A DNA stretch of 64,000 nucleotides from Gammaproteobacteria bacterium HGW-Gammaproteobacteria-15 (GTDB lineage: Bacteria > Pseudomonadota > Gammaproteobacteria > Enterobacterales > Alteromonadaceae): positions 124,001 through 188,000 of the forward strand of contig PGZF01000001.1 of assembly GCA_002840125.1 (NCBI GenBank), written 5' to 3'. Below are positions 53,518 through 64,000 of this stretch, piece by piece; positions within the stretch are counted from its first letter, which is position 1, and each line of letters starts with the position of its first letter. The position numbers and the translations under genes were made by a program. The notes beneath the pieces are model-generated. The model searched no databases and was not told the origin of the DNA. It saw nothing but the letters and a program-made list of their open reading frames with translations.

Positions 53518-55377
53518 TTACCCTGCTTTTACGGTATTAACCCAGTTGTTAACCCGTTTTTCTAATACGCTAAGTGGCAAGGCGCCACCGCCAAGTACGG
53601 TATCGTGAAAGGCGCGGATATCAAATTTATCACCGAGCTCTTTCTGTGCGTTGCTACGCAGTTCAAGAATTTTAATCATACCGATTTTATATGCTGTTGC
53701 CTGACCTGGCCACACGATATAACGACGCACTTCAGAGATCACTGCACCTTGGGCAATCGGCGTTTTCTCCAGGAAGTAGTCTATCGCTTGTTGTTCATTC
53801 CAGCCTTTGCTGTGCAGGCCTGTGTCTACCACCAGCCGGACTGCCCGCCACATTTCAGTAATCAGGCGGCCAAAATCTGAGTACGGGTTCTGGTAAGCAC
53901 CCATTTCTTTTGCCAGTTGCTCAGAATACAGCGCCCAACCTTCAGAATAAGCAGTAAATCTTGCCTGCGTTCTGAACACCGGTACAGTGGTCAGCTCCTG
54001 TGCGATAGAAATCTGCATATGATGGCCCGGGTTGCCTTCGTGATAAGCAATGGCTTCCATCTCATTTTTCGGCATTGAGCGCATGTCTGATAAATGCGCA
54101 TAATAAATGCCTGGCCTTGCGCCATCCGGGGTACCGGGGAAATAATGCTGTGCAGCACCCGGTTGTTCACGAAATGGCTCTACCCGTTTCACTGTCAGCT
54201 CAGCTTTGGGTAAAATGCCGAAGTACTCCGGTAGTTTCTCATTGATAAAGGCCAGATACTGTCTTGAGTCTTCCAGATAGCCTTCACGGCCTTCATCAGT
54301 GTCCGGGTAGTAGAACTGATCATCATCTTTGATAAACTTAAAGAAAGCCTGTAAATCGCCCTGAAAACCCACTTTGTCTTTAATCGCGATCATCTCTTTG
54401 GTCAGGCGTTCAACCTCATCCAGGCCAATCTGATGGATCTGATCTGCGGTTAAATCGGTGGTAGTAGATACCTTTAATCGGTAGTTATAAAAGTCGGTGC
54501 CGCCAGGTTGCTTGCCCACACCGGTGGCAATTTCATCAGTAAACTGAATATCCTGTTGTAACCACTGTTTCAGCGCTGTGTAAGCCGGCAAGAAATGCGT
54601 TTGCAGGGCACTTTTTGTGTCATCCGCTAATTGTTTGGCTTGCTCGTCAGTAAGTTTGTCGGCTGCAACCAGTGCGTCAATTTTGCCTTTGGCATCGGCC
54701 CACAGTGGTATGTCCTGCTCAGCCTCGGTAAATGGCGCGCCGCTTATCAGGTTATTAATTTGCTCTATAACGCCATCGTAGGCAAAGCGTGGCGGCCTTA
54801 CATCATGCTCGGCATTTGCCTGCGCCCGCTCCAGCAGTTGTGTCAGAGCCCGGCTGATGCCTTCAATCCGCTTAATATAGGCTTGCATATCTTCTGCAGT
54901 ATCAACTTTATGAAAGTTGATCATAATTTGCGGCAGCATGGCGTGAATACCGTGCATCTGGGTAAACACATAACCATTTTTACGAAAGGCTACGCCCTCT
55001 TTGGCTTGTTCATACTGATAAACCCAGATGTCATAAGACGTTTGCGCCTCAATATCCAGCTTGCTGTAATCAAAACTGTTTTTAAGCTCTTCCACTGTCG
55101 CTGCCTGCCAGGCCAGTCGTTTGTCTTCTGCAGCAATTGACGTGTCGTCTATTTGATCGTACTTATCTTTGCGGCCCAAAAAGGTCATTTCCAGCGGGCT
55201 TTGTTGCAGCTGTTGCTCGTATTTAACTTCAAACCACTGATTAAGCCGCTCGGTTTCTGATTGTTGCGTTTGTGCTGCAACCACATCAGTTGTCGGGCTG
55301 GAGGTGCTGTTTTGCGGAGCCGGGCCGCAGCCGGCAAGAATACCGGCCACAGCAAGGGCAATAAGAGACTTATGCAT
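53518..55377 (-). CDS. DUF885 lipoprotein, probable zinc peptidase
   Basis: A 619-residue lipoprotein, with the lipobox ILAGC near residue 16 (signal MHKSLIALAVAGILAGC). The metal-binding HEGNPGHH motif near residue 440 is the HExxH-like active site of the DUF885 family, and SRGRLITEM-like FGRLITEMWRAVRL follows downstream. It is probably an exported metallopeptidase. Its own terminator lies downstream and an inverted repeat upstream. Confidence 0.85.
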   Translation of the reverse strand: MHKSLIALAVAGILAGCGPAPQNSTSSPTTDVVAAQTQQSETERLNQWFEVKYEQQLQQSPLEMTFLGRKDKYDQIDDTSIAAEDKRLAWQAATVEELKNSFDYSKLDIEAQTSYDIWVYQYEQAKEGVAFRKNGYVFTQMHGIHAMLPQIMINFHKVDTAEDMQAYIKRIEGISRALTQLLERAQANAEHDVRPPRFAYDGVIEQINNLISGAPFTEAEQDIPLWADAKGKIDALVAADKLTDEQAKQLADDTKSALQTHFLPAYTALKQWLQQDIQFTDEIATGVGKQPGGTDFYNYRLKVSTTTDLTADQIHQIGLDEVERLTKEMIAIKDKVGFQGDLQAFFKFIKDDDQFYYPDTDEGREGYLEDSRQYLAFINEKLPEYFGILPKAELTVKRVEPFREQPGAAQHYFPGTPDGARPGIYYAHLSDMRSMPKNEMEAIAYHEGNPGHHMQISIAQELTTVPVFRTQARFTAYSEGWALYSEQLAKEMGAYQNPYSDFGRLITEMWRAVRLVVDTGLHSKGWNEQQAIDYFLEKTPIAQGAVISEVRRYIVWPGQATAYKIGMIKILELRSNAQKELGDKFDIRAFHDTVLGGGALPLSVLEKRVNNWVNTVKAG

Positions 55378-55393
55378 TAGAGGGTTCCTTATA

Positions 55394-55412
55394 GTTTTGG
55401 TTATACCAAAAC
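55394..55412. promoter_or_regulatory. Inverted repeat upstream of the DUF885 gene
   Basis: GTTTTGGT-TAT-ACCAAAAC is a perfect 8-bp inverted repeat. It lies 17 bases before the DUF885 start codon, ahead of the AAGGAA ribosome binding site, and could be an operator or a leader hairpin. Confidence 0.45.
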
Positions 55413-55471
55413 ACAGCCTACCCTCAAGCTAATGATTAGTCTAAAACTAATTGTAAGCAGCTTTGTCAGGT

Positions 55472-57166
55472 TCAGGCACTGACGCGCTTATACTGGCGGT
55501 ATTGCGGCAACCAGAAATTATCCTCAATTTTCTGCAGCAACATGGCATCGTCCAGCTCAAGTGCAAGGCCTTGCTGCATTGCTACTTTAGCGACGTTAAA
55601 TGCAATTTGCTTACTCAGCGCTGACAATTCAGTAAAGGCTGGTAATAAGCCGCCCTCGCCGCTGTTTGCTTTTGGCGATGCAGCCGCCAGTGTTTTACTG
55701 GCTTCGCGCAACATTTCATCGCTGATAAGCCGGGCTTTACTGGCAATAACGCCAAGGCCGATACCAGGAAAAATATAGCTGTTATTACACTGCGCTATCG
55801 GGTAAAGCCTGCCGTTATACGCCACAGGCGCAAAGGGGCTGCCGGTGGCAATAATAACATCGCCTTCGGTCCAGTTAATGACTTGCTCTGGTGTAGCTTC
55901 TACCTGGCGTGATGGGTTGCTAAGCGGGAAAATGATCGGCATAGCGCAGCCTTTTTTCATCGCCCGCACGACCGGCTCGGTAAATAAACCAGCCTGGCCT
56001 GATACACCAATTAAAATACCCGGCTGGGCACAGTTCATTACATCCAGTAAGCTTGGAAACTCGCTGCTGTAACTCCAATCTGTAATGGCTGTTGATGACT
56101 GCGCCAAAGCTTGCTGGAAATCGCGCAGGCCCGGTGTGGTATCGGTAAGTAAGCCAAAGCGGTCAATCATATAGATTTGGCTACGCGCCTGCGCTTCACT
56201 TATGCCTTCAGCCACCATCTGGCTGATAACCTGTTCGGCAATACCGCAACCGGCTGAGCCTGCGCCAACAAACACCACTTTTTGCTCAGACAACTTCGCG
56301 TTTTTACTGCGACACGCCGCCAGTAAAGTGCCGACCGTTACCGCAGCCGTGCCTTGTATGTCGTCGTTAAAACAGCATATTTTGTCGCGATACCGTTGTA
56401 GCAAAGGCATGGCGTTGGGTTGGGCAAAGTCTTCAAACTGAATAATAGCGTCTGGCCAGCGGCGTTTCACCGCCTGAATAAATAAGTCAACAAACTCATC
56501 ATACTCTGCCTGGTTAACCCGCTTTTGCCGCAACCCCATATACATGGGGTCGTTCAGGAGTTTTTCGTTATTGGTGCCTACATCCAGCATTACCGGTAAT
56601 GCATAAGCCGGGCTGATACCACCGCAGGCGGTATACAACGACAATTTGCCGATAGAAATACCCATACCGCCAATACCCTGATCGCCAAGCCCCAATACCC
56701 GCTCGCCATCGGTTACTACAATTACCTTCACTTTACGTTTGGTGGCGTTACGCAATACGTCGTCCAACTGATGGCGGTCCTGATAACTGATAAATAAGCC
56801 ACGGGCACTGCGATAAATATCAGAAAACTGCTCGCAGGCATCACCTACGGTCGGGGTATAGATGATCGGGATCATCTCTTCCAGATGTTGTTGCAACAGG
56901 CGGTAAAACAAGGTTTCGTTGTTGTCCTGAATTGCGCGCAGATAGATATGCTTGTTAATCGCAGTATCAAAACTTTTATATTGCATATAAGCGCGGCTTA
57001 CCTGTTCTTCTATTGTTTCATAGCGTGGAGGTAACAAACCGGCAAGGTTAAACGCCAGGCGCTCATCTGCAGTGAAAGCACTGCCTTTATTTAGTAATGG
57101 CGTTTCCAGTAAAGCTGAGCCTGAATAGGCGGTATACAACGGAGATTTTTTGCTTGAACTGCTCAT
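55472..57166 (-). CDS. maeA: NAD-dependent malic enzyme
   Basis: A 564-residue malic enzyme producing pyruvate and CO2 from malate. Signature parts are the N-terminal [36 protein letters not shown] with the catalytic Tyr, [20 protein letters not shown] and the NAD-binding [13 protein letters not shown] near 310. Length and motifs match SfcA-type enzymes. Confidence 0.95.
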   Translation of the reverse strand: MSSSSKKSPLYTAYSGSALLETPLLNKGSAFTADERLAFNLAGLLPPRYETIEEQVSRAYMQYKSFDTAINKHIYLRAIQDNNETLFYRLLQQHLEEMIPIIYTPTVGDACEQFSDIYRSARGLFISYQDRHQLDDVLRNATKRKVKVIVVTDGERVLGLGDQGIGGMGISIGKLSLYTACGGISPAYALPVMLDVGTNNEKLLNDPMYMGLRQKRVNQAEYDEFVDLFIQAVKRRWPDAIIQFEDFAQPNAMPLLQRYRDKICCFNDDIQGTAAVTVGTLLAACRSKNAKLSEQKVVFVGAGSAGCGIAEQVISQMVAEGISEAQARSQIYMIDRFGLLTDTTPGLRDFQQALAQSSTAITDWSYSSEFPSLLDVMNCAQPGILIGVSGQAGLFTEPVVRAMKKGCAMPIIFPLSNPSRQVEATPEQVINWTEGDVIIATGSPFAPVAYNGRLYPIAQCNNSYIFPGIGLGVIASKARLISDEMLREASKTLAAASPKANSGEGGLLPAFTELSALSKQIAFNVAKVAMQQGLALELDDAMLLQKIEDNFWLPQYRQYKRVSA

Positions 57167-57222
57167 GAACGGCTTCCAGATAACTGTTCCGGCAAACCTG
57201 AGGTTGTACCGGCCAGAAAATA

Positions 57223-58068
57223 TTAATAAATAGTGCTGATCCTGGGGTTTAATACGGACAAAATAAACAGGCCTTCAGTGTTGCAAAAGTCGATGGCGCG
57301 AATAATGTCTGGCTGAGTTAAGTTTAATAACTCCAGTACAAAAGGGTCAACAAGTTGCTTAGTGGAATACATCTCGGGATGTTGATTTGCCAATGCTAAA
57401 CGCACCGCCAGATAAATAATCAGTTGGGCTTTGTTTTTCTGATCAAAGCGGGTGCTGTGTTGCAGCGCTACCGGCTCGACAATACTGTCGGGTAAATGCC
57501 ATAAATGCAGCAACTCTGCGCCGCATTCTGCGTAAGTAAACCCCAGTTTACTTTGCTGAATCTGCCATGGCCGTTGCTCTGCGCTATATTCCTGACAGCT
57601 GTACGCTTGGCCGGCATCGTTCTGTAATACCGCCAGCTCGCCAATATTGTGCAGCAAACCGGCAACATAAAAGCGATCTGTTGGTTTAATCTCGCAGCAC
57701 TGCGCCAGATGTTTGGCAATAAGTGCAGCATTGATGCTTTGCTCCCAGAACCGCTCAAGATCAATGGCGGAGGTGTCCACTTTACTGCAGGCTGATGCAA
57801 TGCCGATACTCAGTACCAGATTATATACCTGAGTTTTGCCCAGCACTAATAACGCTTTACTGACGCTTTCTACCTGATAAGGCAAACTATAAATTGCACT
57901 GTTAGCCAGTTTAAGCAATTTTGAAGTGAGTACCGGGTCGAGCAAAATGACATCCGCCACTTCATCCAGACTGGCGGTGTCAGAGTCCATCAGTTCTTTA
58001 ACCCTCAGATAGCCTTCAGGCAGGGCAAACAGATCGGATACATTCTGGGCATACTGCAACGCTTTCAT
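57223..58068 (-). CDS. HDOD domain protein
   Basis: A 281-residue HDOD-domain protein, the signalling relative of HD phosphohydrolases. The HDOD fold spans about 15-210 with [17 protein letters not shown] near 43-59 and the degenerate HNIGEL site near 142. The usual role is regulatory; the partner is unknown. It is downstream of a gap containing no other gene (58069-58259). Confidence 0.85.
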   Translation of the reverse strand: MKALQYAQNVSDLFALPEGYLRVKELMDSDTASLDEVADVILLDPVLTSKLLKLANSAIYSLPYQVESVSKALLVLGKTQVYNLVLSIGIASACSKVDTSAIDLERFWEQSINAALIAKHLAQCCEIKPTDRFYVAGLLHNIGELAVLQNDAGQAYSCQEYSAEQRPWQIQQSKLGFTYAECGAELLHLWHLPDSIVEPVALQHSTRFDQKNKAQLIIYLAVRLALANQHPEMYSTKQLVDPFVLELLNLTQPDIIRAIDFCNTEGLFILSVLNPRISTIY

Positions 58069-58223
58069 TGGGTGACTCTCCTCCAGCTGACACCGACGTA
58101 CTGCAGCCAGCTATAAGTGTTACTGCTGCCAGCGATTTTACAAGCTTTGGCCAGAAAATCTTAGTTTTTTTTACCAGGAGGGTTAGTTTCTGTACCAGAT
58201 AGTGCAGAAATCAGCCAAATAAG

Positions 58224-58252
58224 GCACTGGCCCGATTACTTCGGGCCAGTGC
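58224..58252 (-). terminator. Hairpin downstream of dps
   Basis: A 12-bp stem (GCACTGGCCCGA with TCGGGCCAGTGC) around five bases. Read leftward it is followed by the weakly T-rich TTATTT, so it likely terminates the dps message. Confidence 0.7.
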
Positions 58253-58259
58253 ACCTGTA

Positions 58260-58727
58260 TCAGGCGACCAGACTACGCAGCATCCAGGCTGTTTTTTCAT
58301 GCACTGTCATGCGCTGAGTCAGCAGATCAAGCGTGACCTCGTCAGAGGCTTCATCGGCCACCGGCACAATAGAACGTGCCGTTTTAGCTATGGCTTCCTG
58401 GCCTTTAACCAGATCTTTAATCATCTCTTCGGCAGATGGAATACCATCAGCTTCTTTAATGCTGGTTAGCTTGGCGTACTCTTTGTAAGAGCCCGGGGCA
58501 AACTCACCAAGGGCACGAATACGTTCAGCAATGTCATCCACTGCCAGAGCCAATTCATTGTACTGGGTTTCAAACAGCGTATGCAGCGTCTGAAACATTG
58601 GCCCGGTTACGTTCCAGTGGTAGTTGTGCGTTTTTAAATAAAGGGTATAGGTGTCGGCCAGCAGTACAGATAAACCACCGGCAATAGCTTTACGTTGTTC
58701 TTCATTAATACCAATATTAATTTTCAT
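58260..58727 (-). CDS. dps: Dps-family DNA-binding ferritin
   Basis: A 155-residue Dps/MrgA protein that stores iron and protects DNA. Ferroxidase residues at the dimer interface are recognisable: [15 protein letters not shown] (with His residues) and [12 protein letters not shown] (Asp and Glu). The N-terminal extension is short, so DNA binding may be weaker than E. coli Dps. Confidence 0.92.
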   Translation of the reverse strand: MKINIGINEEQRKAIAGGLSVLLADTYTLYLKTHNYHWNVTGPMFQTLHTLFETQYNELALAVDDIAERIRALGEFAPGSYKEYAKLTSIKEADGIPSAEEMIKDLVKGQEAIAKTARSIVPVADEASDEVTLDLLTQRMTVHEKTAWMLRSLVA

Positions 58728-58884
58728 AGCGCTTCCTCTTAAATGAGCACGGAGACTGTCTTAACATAGCATAAAAAAGGTGGCCAGCTTCAAGCCTTGC
58801 TAATTAAAACAGTATCTTACCGGGCGTGAATGAATATACCTGCAGAAGACATGGGGATAAATGACGAAAAAATCAAGGTATAAA

Positions 58885-58911
58885 AAAAGCCGGTCAATAT
58901 AACCGGCTTTT
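58885..58911. terminator. Terminator downstream of ybiT
   Basis: AAAAGCCGGT pairs with ACCGGCTTTT around CAATATA. Read leftward it is followed by a T-run, so it ends ybiT; the symmetry lets it act on the other strand as well. Confidence 0.8.
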
Positions 58912-58915
58912 AACG

Positions 58916-60508
58916 TTACACTGCGGTTTGCGCCGCCAGATATTCTTCATAGGTGCCGACGAAGTTACGGATATCCTTGTCGGTAATTTCGATAATACGG
59001 CTGGCAAGGCTGGAAACAAACTCGCGGTCATGGCTGACAAACAGCAAGGTGCCTTTGTAGTGCTCCAATGCCAGGTTCAGCGACTCGATAGATTCCATAT
59101 CAAGGTGGTTGGTGGGTTCATCCATTACCAGTATATTTGGCCGTTGCAGCATTAATTTGCCAAATAACATACGCCCCTTTTCACCACCGGATAACACTTT
59201 AACCGATTTTTTTATCTCGTCTTGTGAAAACAACAACCGGCCAAGAATACCGCGTATGGCCTGCTCGTCATCTGACGGCTGTTTCCACTGGCTCATCCAG
59301 TCAAATAATGTCATCGCTTCACTGAATTCATGGGCGTGATCTTGCGCATAGTAGCCAATTTTGGCATTTTCCGACCATTTCACCATGCCAGATTCTGGCG
59401 TTAAATCGCCTACCAGACATTTAAGCAAGGTGGTTTTACCAATACCGTTGGCGCCTAAAATAGCCACTTTTTCGCCTACTTCAATGGTTAGGCCTAAGTT
59501 TTTCAGCAAGGAAAGCTCGCCAAAACTCTTGTTCAGGCCTTCTACTTCTAATGCCAGCCGGTATAACTGCTTTTGTTGCTCAAAACGGATAAAAGGGTTA
59601 ACCCGGCTGGACGCTTTTACTTCTTCCAGCTGAATTTTATCAATTTGCTTGGCGCGTGATGTGGCCTGCTTGGCTTTAGACGCGTTGGCAGAGAAACGGC
59701 TAACGAAGGTTTGCAGTTCTGCTATCTGGGCTTTCTTTTTCGCGTTATCTGACAATAAGCGTTCCCGGGCCTGAGTAGCAGCAAACATATATTCGTCGTA
59801 ATTGCCCGGATACAGGCGCAGCTCGCCGTAATCTAAATCGGCCATGTGGGTACAAACACTGTTTAAAAAGTGACGGTCATGCGAAATAATCACCATAGTG
59901 CTGTTACGCTCAGCCAGTACGTTTTCCAGCCAGCGAATGGTATTAATATCCAGGTTGTTGGTAGGTTCGTCCAGCAGCATAATTTCCGGATCAGCAAATA
60001 GCACCTGTGCCAGTAACACCCGCAGTTTAAAACCGGGGGCGATTGCCGACATGGGGCCAAAGTGTTGCTCAACCGGAATGCCTACACCAATTAATAACTC
60101 ACCGGCACGCGATTCTGCTGTGTAACCGTCCATTTCGCCAAAGGCTACTTCAAGATCAGCTACTTTCATGCCGTCTTCTTCGCTCATTTCGGCACTGTTA
60201 TAAATGCGGTCACGCTCTTCTTTCACTGCCCACAGCTCAGAGTGGCCCATGATCACAGTGTCAATAACCGAATATTGCTCAAAAGCAAACTGATCCTGAT
60301 GCAGCTTGGCAACCCGGTGGTTTGGTTCAACAAACACATTACCGGCGCTTGGCTCCAGTTCACGGCTTAAAATCTTCATAAATGTTGATTTACCGCAACC
60401 GTTGGCACCGATTAAACCATAGCGATTACCTTCGCCAAATTTAATCGAAATATTTTCAAACAACGGCTTGGCGCCAAATTGCATCGTAATGTTAGCAGTT
60501 GATATCAC
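58916..60508 (-). CDS. ybiT: ABC-F family ribosome-associated ATPase YbiT
   Basis: A 530-residue ABC-F protein with two ABC domains joined by a charged linker. Walker A motifs are GANGCGKST near 37 and GANGIGKTT near 355; the second signature is [10 protein letters not shown]. The first domain's usual LSGGQ is replaced by [11 protein letters not shown], as in E. coli YbiT. Members act on ribosomes in translation regulation. Length is identical to E. coli YbiT. Confidence 0.93.
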   Translation of the reverse strand: MISTANITMQFGAKPLFENISIKFGEGNRYGLIGANGCGKSTFMKILSRELEPSAGNVFVEPNHRVAKLHQDQFAFEQYSVIDTVIMGHSELWAVKEERDRIYNSAEMSEEDGMKVADLEVAFGEMDGYTAESRAGELLIGVGIPVEQHFGPMSAIAPGFKLRVLLAQVLFADPEIMLLDEPTNNLDINTIRWLENVLAERNSTMVIISHDRHFLNSVCTHMADLDYGELRLYPGNYDEYMFAATQARERLLSDNAKKKAQIAELQTFVSRFSANASKAKQATSRAKQIDKIQLEEVKASSRVNPFIRFEQQKQLYRLALEVEGLNKSFGELSLLKNLGLTIEVGEKVAILGANGIGKTTLLKCLVGDLTPESGMVKWSENAKIGYYAQDHAHEFSEAMTLFDWMSQWKQPSDDEQAIRGILGRLLFSQDEIKKSVKVLSGGEKGRMLFGKLMLQRPNILVMDEPTNHLDMESIESLNLALEHYKGTLLFVSHDREFVSSLASRIIEITDKDIRNFVGTYEEYLAAQTAV

Positions 60509-60620
60509 AGTGTGTTCCAGAACAAGTTAAGACAAATAGCCAAAGCAGCTAAGGGTAACAGGCGACTAAGAATAAAAGTGCGATACTATACGCGTTTTTA
60601 CCGTTAAACTCAAAAACAAA

Positions 60621-60640
60621 CGCCCGGTATTTACCGGGCG
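60621..60640 (-). terminator. Rho-independent terminator of the edd-glk-eda operon
   Basis: CGCCCGGTA pairs with TACCGGGCG around two bases. On the minus strand it is followed by TTTGTTTTTG. Confidence 0.85.
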
Positions 60641-60667
60641 TAAGCTAAGCCTTTTGCATAAAACCTT

Positions 60668-61318
60668 TTATTTCCGGGCGGCTTGCTCTACTGCAGCCTT
60701 ACACAACTGTGTAATGCGATCCCAGTCTTTAGCGGCAACCGCATCATCAGGTACTATCCAGGAACCACCAACACATTTTACATTTGGCAGTGCCAGATAT
60801 TCGAGGAAGTTTTTCTCGTTAATACCACCGGTTGGGCAAAAACGGATATCGGCAAAAGGGCCGTAAATCGACTTTAACGTCTTTACACCACCAGCAGCTT
60901 CAGCCGGGAAAAACTTAAAGTGGCTGTAGCCTAAACCGGTACCTTCCATCAGCTCAGAAATACTGGCAATGCCTGGGATCAGTGGAATAGCAGCGTCTTT
61001 ACCGGCCTGCAGCAGCTCACGCGTTAAGCCCGGACTGATAGCAAATTTAGCCCCGGCATCCACCACCTGTTGCAGCTGAGCTGCGGTGGTAACGGTTCCG
61101 GCACCAACAATGGCGTCGGGTACTTCTGCCGCCAGCAAACGGATGGCATCAAGTGCTACCGGCGTACGCAGGGTAACTTCCAGTACCTTAATGCCACCGG
61201 CCAGCAAAGCTTTTGCCATAGGCACAGCGTCTGCTAAATCTTTAATAACTATTACCGGTACCACTGGGCCCTGGTCAAACAAAGTGCCAGGTTGCAACTG
61301 CCAGTTTTCAAATGCCAT
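60668..61318 (-). CDS. eda: KDPG aldolase (Entner-Doudoroff)
   Basis: A 216-residue class I aldolase splitting 2-keto-3-deoxy-6-phosphogluconate into pyruvate and glyceraldehyde-3-phosphate. The Schiff-base lysine is in [10 protein letters not shown] near 132-141, and [14 protein letters not shown] and [10 protein letters not shown] mark the barrel. It starts 1 bp after the glk stop, third in the edd-glk-eda operon. Confidence 0.95.
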   Translation of the reverse strand: MAFENWQLQPGTLFDQGPVVPVIVIKDLADAVPMAKALLAGGIKVLEVTLRTPVALDAIRLLAAEVPDAIVGAGTVTTAAQLQQVVDAGAKFAISPGLTRELLQAGKDAAIPLIPGIASISELMEGTGLGYSHFKFFPAEAAGGVKTLKSIYGPFADIRFCPTGGINEKNFLEYLALPNVKCVGGSWIVPDDAVAAKDWDRITQLCKAAVEQAARK

Positions 61319-61319
61319 A

Positions 61320-62294
61320 TTAATTACTCGCCAAAAATTGTTTCAGGTAGACTGCGGCGCCAACCAAACCAGGCTGTTCTGCAGTAACGACATAGGTGGC
61401 GATCTGGCGATTAAAAGCGCTAAACCGGCCTTTTGCTTCAAAACGGGCTCTGAACTCGCTATCAGCAAGCAGAGGTAATAATTTCGGGGCTATACCACCA
61501 GCAATATAAACACCACCGAAGGTGCTGAGCGTTAGCGCCAGATCACCGGCTACACTGCCTAAACTGGCAAAAAACTGCAGCACTGTATCACGGGCTAATG
61601 CACATTCGCCTGTCAGGGCTTGTTTGGCAATCTCAGCGGCACTGAGCGGCTCGGCCACCTGTTGGCGATACAAAGCCAGTGCTTTATAAATGGCTTCCAG
61701 CCCCGGCCCGGATAACAACCGTTCGGGTGACACATGGCCATATTCTTTGGCCAGCATTTGTTGAATAAACCATTCCTGTTCGGTTTGAGCTGCCCAATCT
61801 ACATGGCCGCCCTCGCCTGGCAACGGAATAAACTGATCATTTACCGGCAGCAAATGTGCAACACCCAGGCCGGTACCTGCGCCAAGCACAGCCATAGGTT
61901 TACCGTGCTGAATGTCGCCGGGGCCTATTTTCACTTTTTGTGCCGCTGTTAACGCCGGCAAACACATAGCAACAGCAGTAAAGTCGTTCATTACCTGAAG
62001 CGCTTCAAGGCCCAGTTGCTGCTGCATGGCTTTAACGGAAAAGCGCCAGTGAAAATTGGTCATACTGATCTGATCACTGGTTACCGGACAAGCTATAGCA
62101 ATAGCCACGTGCTTAATGTCCGTTAAACCTTGTTGCTGCTGATAATGTATTAATGCATCGGCCAAAGTAGCAAATTCTGCACAGGGATAAACAGCAACCT
62201 TGTCCATCGCCAGGCTGGCAAGCTCCACCCGGCTAAAACGGGCGTTGGTACCACCGATGTCAGCTACAATAGCGTAGGCAGGCAACTTAGCCAT
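61320..62294 (-). CDS. glk: Glucokinase
   Basis: A 324-residue ATP-glucokinase. Phosphate and sugar motifs are [12 protein letters not shown] near 11-22 and GAGTGLGVA near 138-146. ATG 62294 is preferred over a longer frame because GGAG precedes it; it overlaps the end of edd by 8 bp, implying translational coupling. It supplies glucose-6-phosphate for the Entner-Doudoroff route. Confidence 0.93.
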   Translation of the reverse strand: MAKLPAYAIVADIGGTNARFSRVELASLAMDKVAVYPCAEFATLADALIHYQQQQGLTDIKHVAIAIACPVTSDQISMTNFHWRFSVKAMQQQLGLEALQVMNDFTAVAMCLPALTAAQKVKIGPGDIQHGKPMAVLGAGTGLGVAHLLPVNDQFIPLPGEGGHVDWAAQTEQEWFIQQMLAKEYGHVSPERLLSGPGLEAIYKALALYRQQVAEPLSAAEIAKQALTGECALARDTVLQFFASLGSVAGDLALTLSTFGGVYIAGGIAPKLLPLLADSEFRARFEAKGRFSAFNRQIATYVVTAEQPGLVGAAVYLKQFLASN

Positions 62295-64000
62295 GCAGAT
62301 GCTCCTCTGTAGTAAACAGACTGCAAGCACCCTGCTCAGCGCCGGTTAACTGACTGCGCAGTGCGCCAAACATTTCACGGCCCATACCATAGTAACTGTC
62401 AGCCATATCCATAGTGGCAACGTCGCGGGCGGCCAGTTCAGCATCAGATACCAGCACTTCAAGCCGGCCGGTGTTGCCGTCTACCAGCATCATATCGCCG
62501 GTTTTAATCCGGGCGATATTGCCGCCATCAACTGCCTCAGGTGTTACATGGATAGCGGCAGGTACTTTACCTGAAGCGCCTGACATACGACCATCGGTTA
62601 CCAATGCTACTGTAAAGCCGCGATCCTGTAACACACCCAGCGGTGGGGTCAGCTTGTGCAGCTCTGGCATGCCACAGGCTTTAGGCCCCTGAAAGCGCAC
62701 TACCACGATACAATCTTTGTTTAAGTCACCGGCTTTAAAGGCAGCGTCTAATTCATGCTGGCTGGAGAATACCACCGCAGGCGCTTTTACAATCTCGGTG
62801 CCTTCACGCAGTGCTGAGGTTTTAATCACGCCACGGCCAACATTGCCGGACAATACTTCCAGACCACCGTGAGCTTTAAAGGGTTTTTTCACTGTTGCCA
62901 ATACATCCGGGTCAAGCGACGTTTGTGGTGCATCAACCCAAAGCAGTTTGCCATCCTGCATCACAGGTTGCTGGGTATAACGGCGTAAGCCGGGGCCAGC
63001 AACAGTTTGCACATCTTCGTGCAATAAACCGGCATCCAGTAATTCGCGGATCAGCAGCGCCATGCCACCGGCATGCTGGAAGTGATTAATATCGGCCTGG
63101 CCATTGGGGTAAATACGGGTTAGCAATGGTGTGGCAGCAGACAGCTCGGCAAAATCATCCCAATTAACAATAAAGCCAGCAGCGCGGGCCATAGCAATTA
63201 AATGCATAGTGTGATTAGTAGAACCACCGGTAGCCAGCAAACCGACAATGCCGTTTACTATGGCTTTGGCATCGATCATTTTGCCCACTGGCAGGTAATC
63301 TGTGCCTAAGTCTGTTAACCGCGTAACCTGACGTGCCGCGGCTTTAGTTAACTCGTCACGCAGTTCGGTGCCCGGATTGACAAAAGACGCGCCGGGTAAG
63401 TGCAGGCCCATAATTTCTACGACTAACTGATTTGAGTTAGCTGTGCCGTAGAAAGTACAGGTACCAGCAGAGTGATAAGAGGCCGATTCAGCCGCCAGCA
63501 ACTCTTCTTTGCCGACTTTACCTTCAGCATACAACTGGCGTATGCGCGCTTTTTCTTTGTTCGGAATACCTGAAGGCATAGGGCCTGCTGGTACAAATAC
63601 AAACGGCAGGTGGCCAAAGCTCAGTGCGGCCATAAATAAACCCGGCACGATTTTATCGCAAATGCCCAGCATCAAACCGCCGTCAAACATATTGTGCGAT
63701 AAGCCTACTGCTGCTGACATTGCAATAATGTCGCGGCTTAACAGGCTAAGTTCCATGCCCGGCTGGCCCTGGGTTACGCCATCGCACATTGCCGGCACAC
63801 CACCGGCAAATTGCGCCACGCTGCCAACATCTTTTACCGCCTGTTTAATAATTGCCGGGTAATGTTCATACGGCTGATGCGCCGACAGCATGTCGTTGTA
63901 AGACGATACGATACCAATATTCGCTTTGGTCAGGCTGCGTAAATCGCCTTTTTCCTGTTGATCACAGGCGGCAAAACCATGTGCGAGGTTACCACAGCTT
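62287..64000 (-). CDS. edd: 6-phosphogluconate dehydratase, N-terminus beyond window
   Basis: Some 570 C-terminal residues of an Fe-S dehydratase of the IlvD/Edd family that makes KDPG. The frame is open to the right edge with [12 protein letters not shown] (Fe-S cysteine region) close to the edge, and continues with [33 protein letters not shown] and [17 protein letters not shown] near the end. First gene visible of the edd-glk-eda operon; its start and any zwf/pgl partners lie outside. Confidence 0.95.
   Translation of the reverse strand, partial: SCGNLAHGFAACDQQEKGDLRSLTKANIGIVSSYNDMLSAHQPYEHYPAIIKQAVKDVGSVAQFAGGVPAMCDGVTQGQPGMELSLLSRDIIAMSAAVGLSHNMFDGGLMLGICDKIVPGLFMAALSFGHLPFVFVPAGPMPSGIPNKEKARIRQLYAEGKVGKEELLAAESASYHSAGTCTFYGTANSNQLVVEIMGLHLPGASFVNPGTELRDELTKAAARQVTRLTDLGTDYLPVGKMIDAKAIVNGIVGLLATGGSTNHTMHLIAMARAAGFIVNWDDFAELSAATPLLTRIYPNGQADINHFQHAGGMALLIRELLDAGLLHEDVQTVAGPGLRRYTQQPVMQDGKLLWVDAPQTSLDPDVLATVKKPFKAHGGLEVLSGNVGRGVIKTSALREGTEIVKAPAVVFSSQHELDAAFKAGDLNKDCIVVVRFQGPKACGMPELHKLTPPLGVLQDRGFTVALVTDGRMSGASGKVPAAIHVTPEAVDGGNIARIKTGDMMLVDGNTGRLEVLVSDAELAARDVATMDMADSYYGMGREMFGALRSQLTGAEQGACSLFTTEEHLHG

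Overview
The window is a stretch of gammaproteobacterial chromosome. Gene families and gene order (nrdA-nrdB-yfaE, ubiG/gyrA, serC-aroA-cmk-rpsA-ihfB-lapA-lapB-pyrF, two large TonB receptors, an edd-glk-eda operon) point to the Alteromonadales/Chromatiaceae, something like Rheinheimera, Alishewanella or Arsukibacterium. That assignment is inference from family knowledge, not a database match. No rRNA, tRNA, CRISPR array or IS element was seen.

Left part (1-34.6 kb), mostly housekeeping. It starts with a truncated ABC exporter, then ribA, a DUF1456 gene and the giant FAD/Fe-S 2-hydroxyglutarate dehydrogenase ydiJ. Next come two TonB-dependent receptors (the second with His-rich, probably metal-binding loops), separated by a GNAT plus FAD-oxidoreductase pair. 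A LysE exporter, a YaeQ protein, trhO, cytochrome b561 and yceI follow. The class Ia ribonucleotide reductase operon is preceded by two NrdR-box-like sites exactly 31 bp apart. ubiG and gyrA are divergent. The serC to pyrF run and a K+/H+ antiporter complete this part.

Centre (34.7-43.0 kb): a complete, previously unnamed filamentous phage (inovirus) prophage of about 8.26 kb, integrated at what looks like the chromosome-dimer-resolution site dif. Two dif-like sites flank it, with identical 11-bp XerC arms and identical 11-bp XerD arms. FtsK-orienting KOPS octamers point toward this site from both sides, so the window appears to straddle the replication terminus. The phage has no integrase (it should use host XerC/XerD) and no secretin gene. 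Its leftward genes are: five small unknown early ORFs, a gene II/X replication initiator, an ssDNA-binding protein, a small membrane protein, a 44-aa major coat protein without a leader peptide, a 31-aa membrane peptide, a TspB/pIII-like adsorption protein, a DUF2523 (pVI-like) protein, Zot (pI-like) and a 34-aa membrane peptide. They end at a 550-bp intergenic region packed with about ten GC-rich hairpins. A divergent rightward gene encodes a probable repressor, with a perfect 18-bp palindrome in the shared promoter region. A 12-bp palindrome, CGTTACGTAACG, recurs inside the phage.

Right border (43.0-44.9 kb): a regulator-like gene broken by two frameshifts, then two AT-rich accessory ORFs, one encoding a multi-span membrane protein of unknown function.

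Right part (45-64 kb): ordinary host genes again. They include an outer-membrane barrel, a DUF938 methyltransferase, a periplasmic binding protein, a COG3146 GNAT-like protein, yghU, MipA/OmpV, an RNase J-like beta-CASP nuclease whose start codon is unclear, a PfpI/DJ-1 protein, a DUF885 lipoprotein, malic enzyme maeA, an HDOD protein, Dps and ybiT. The Entner-Doudoroff operon edd-glk-eda closes the window, with edd running off the right end.
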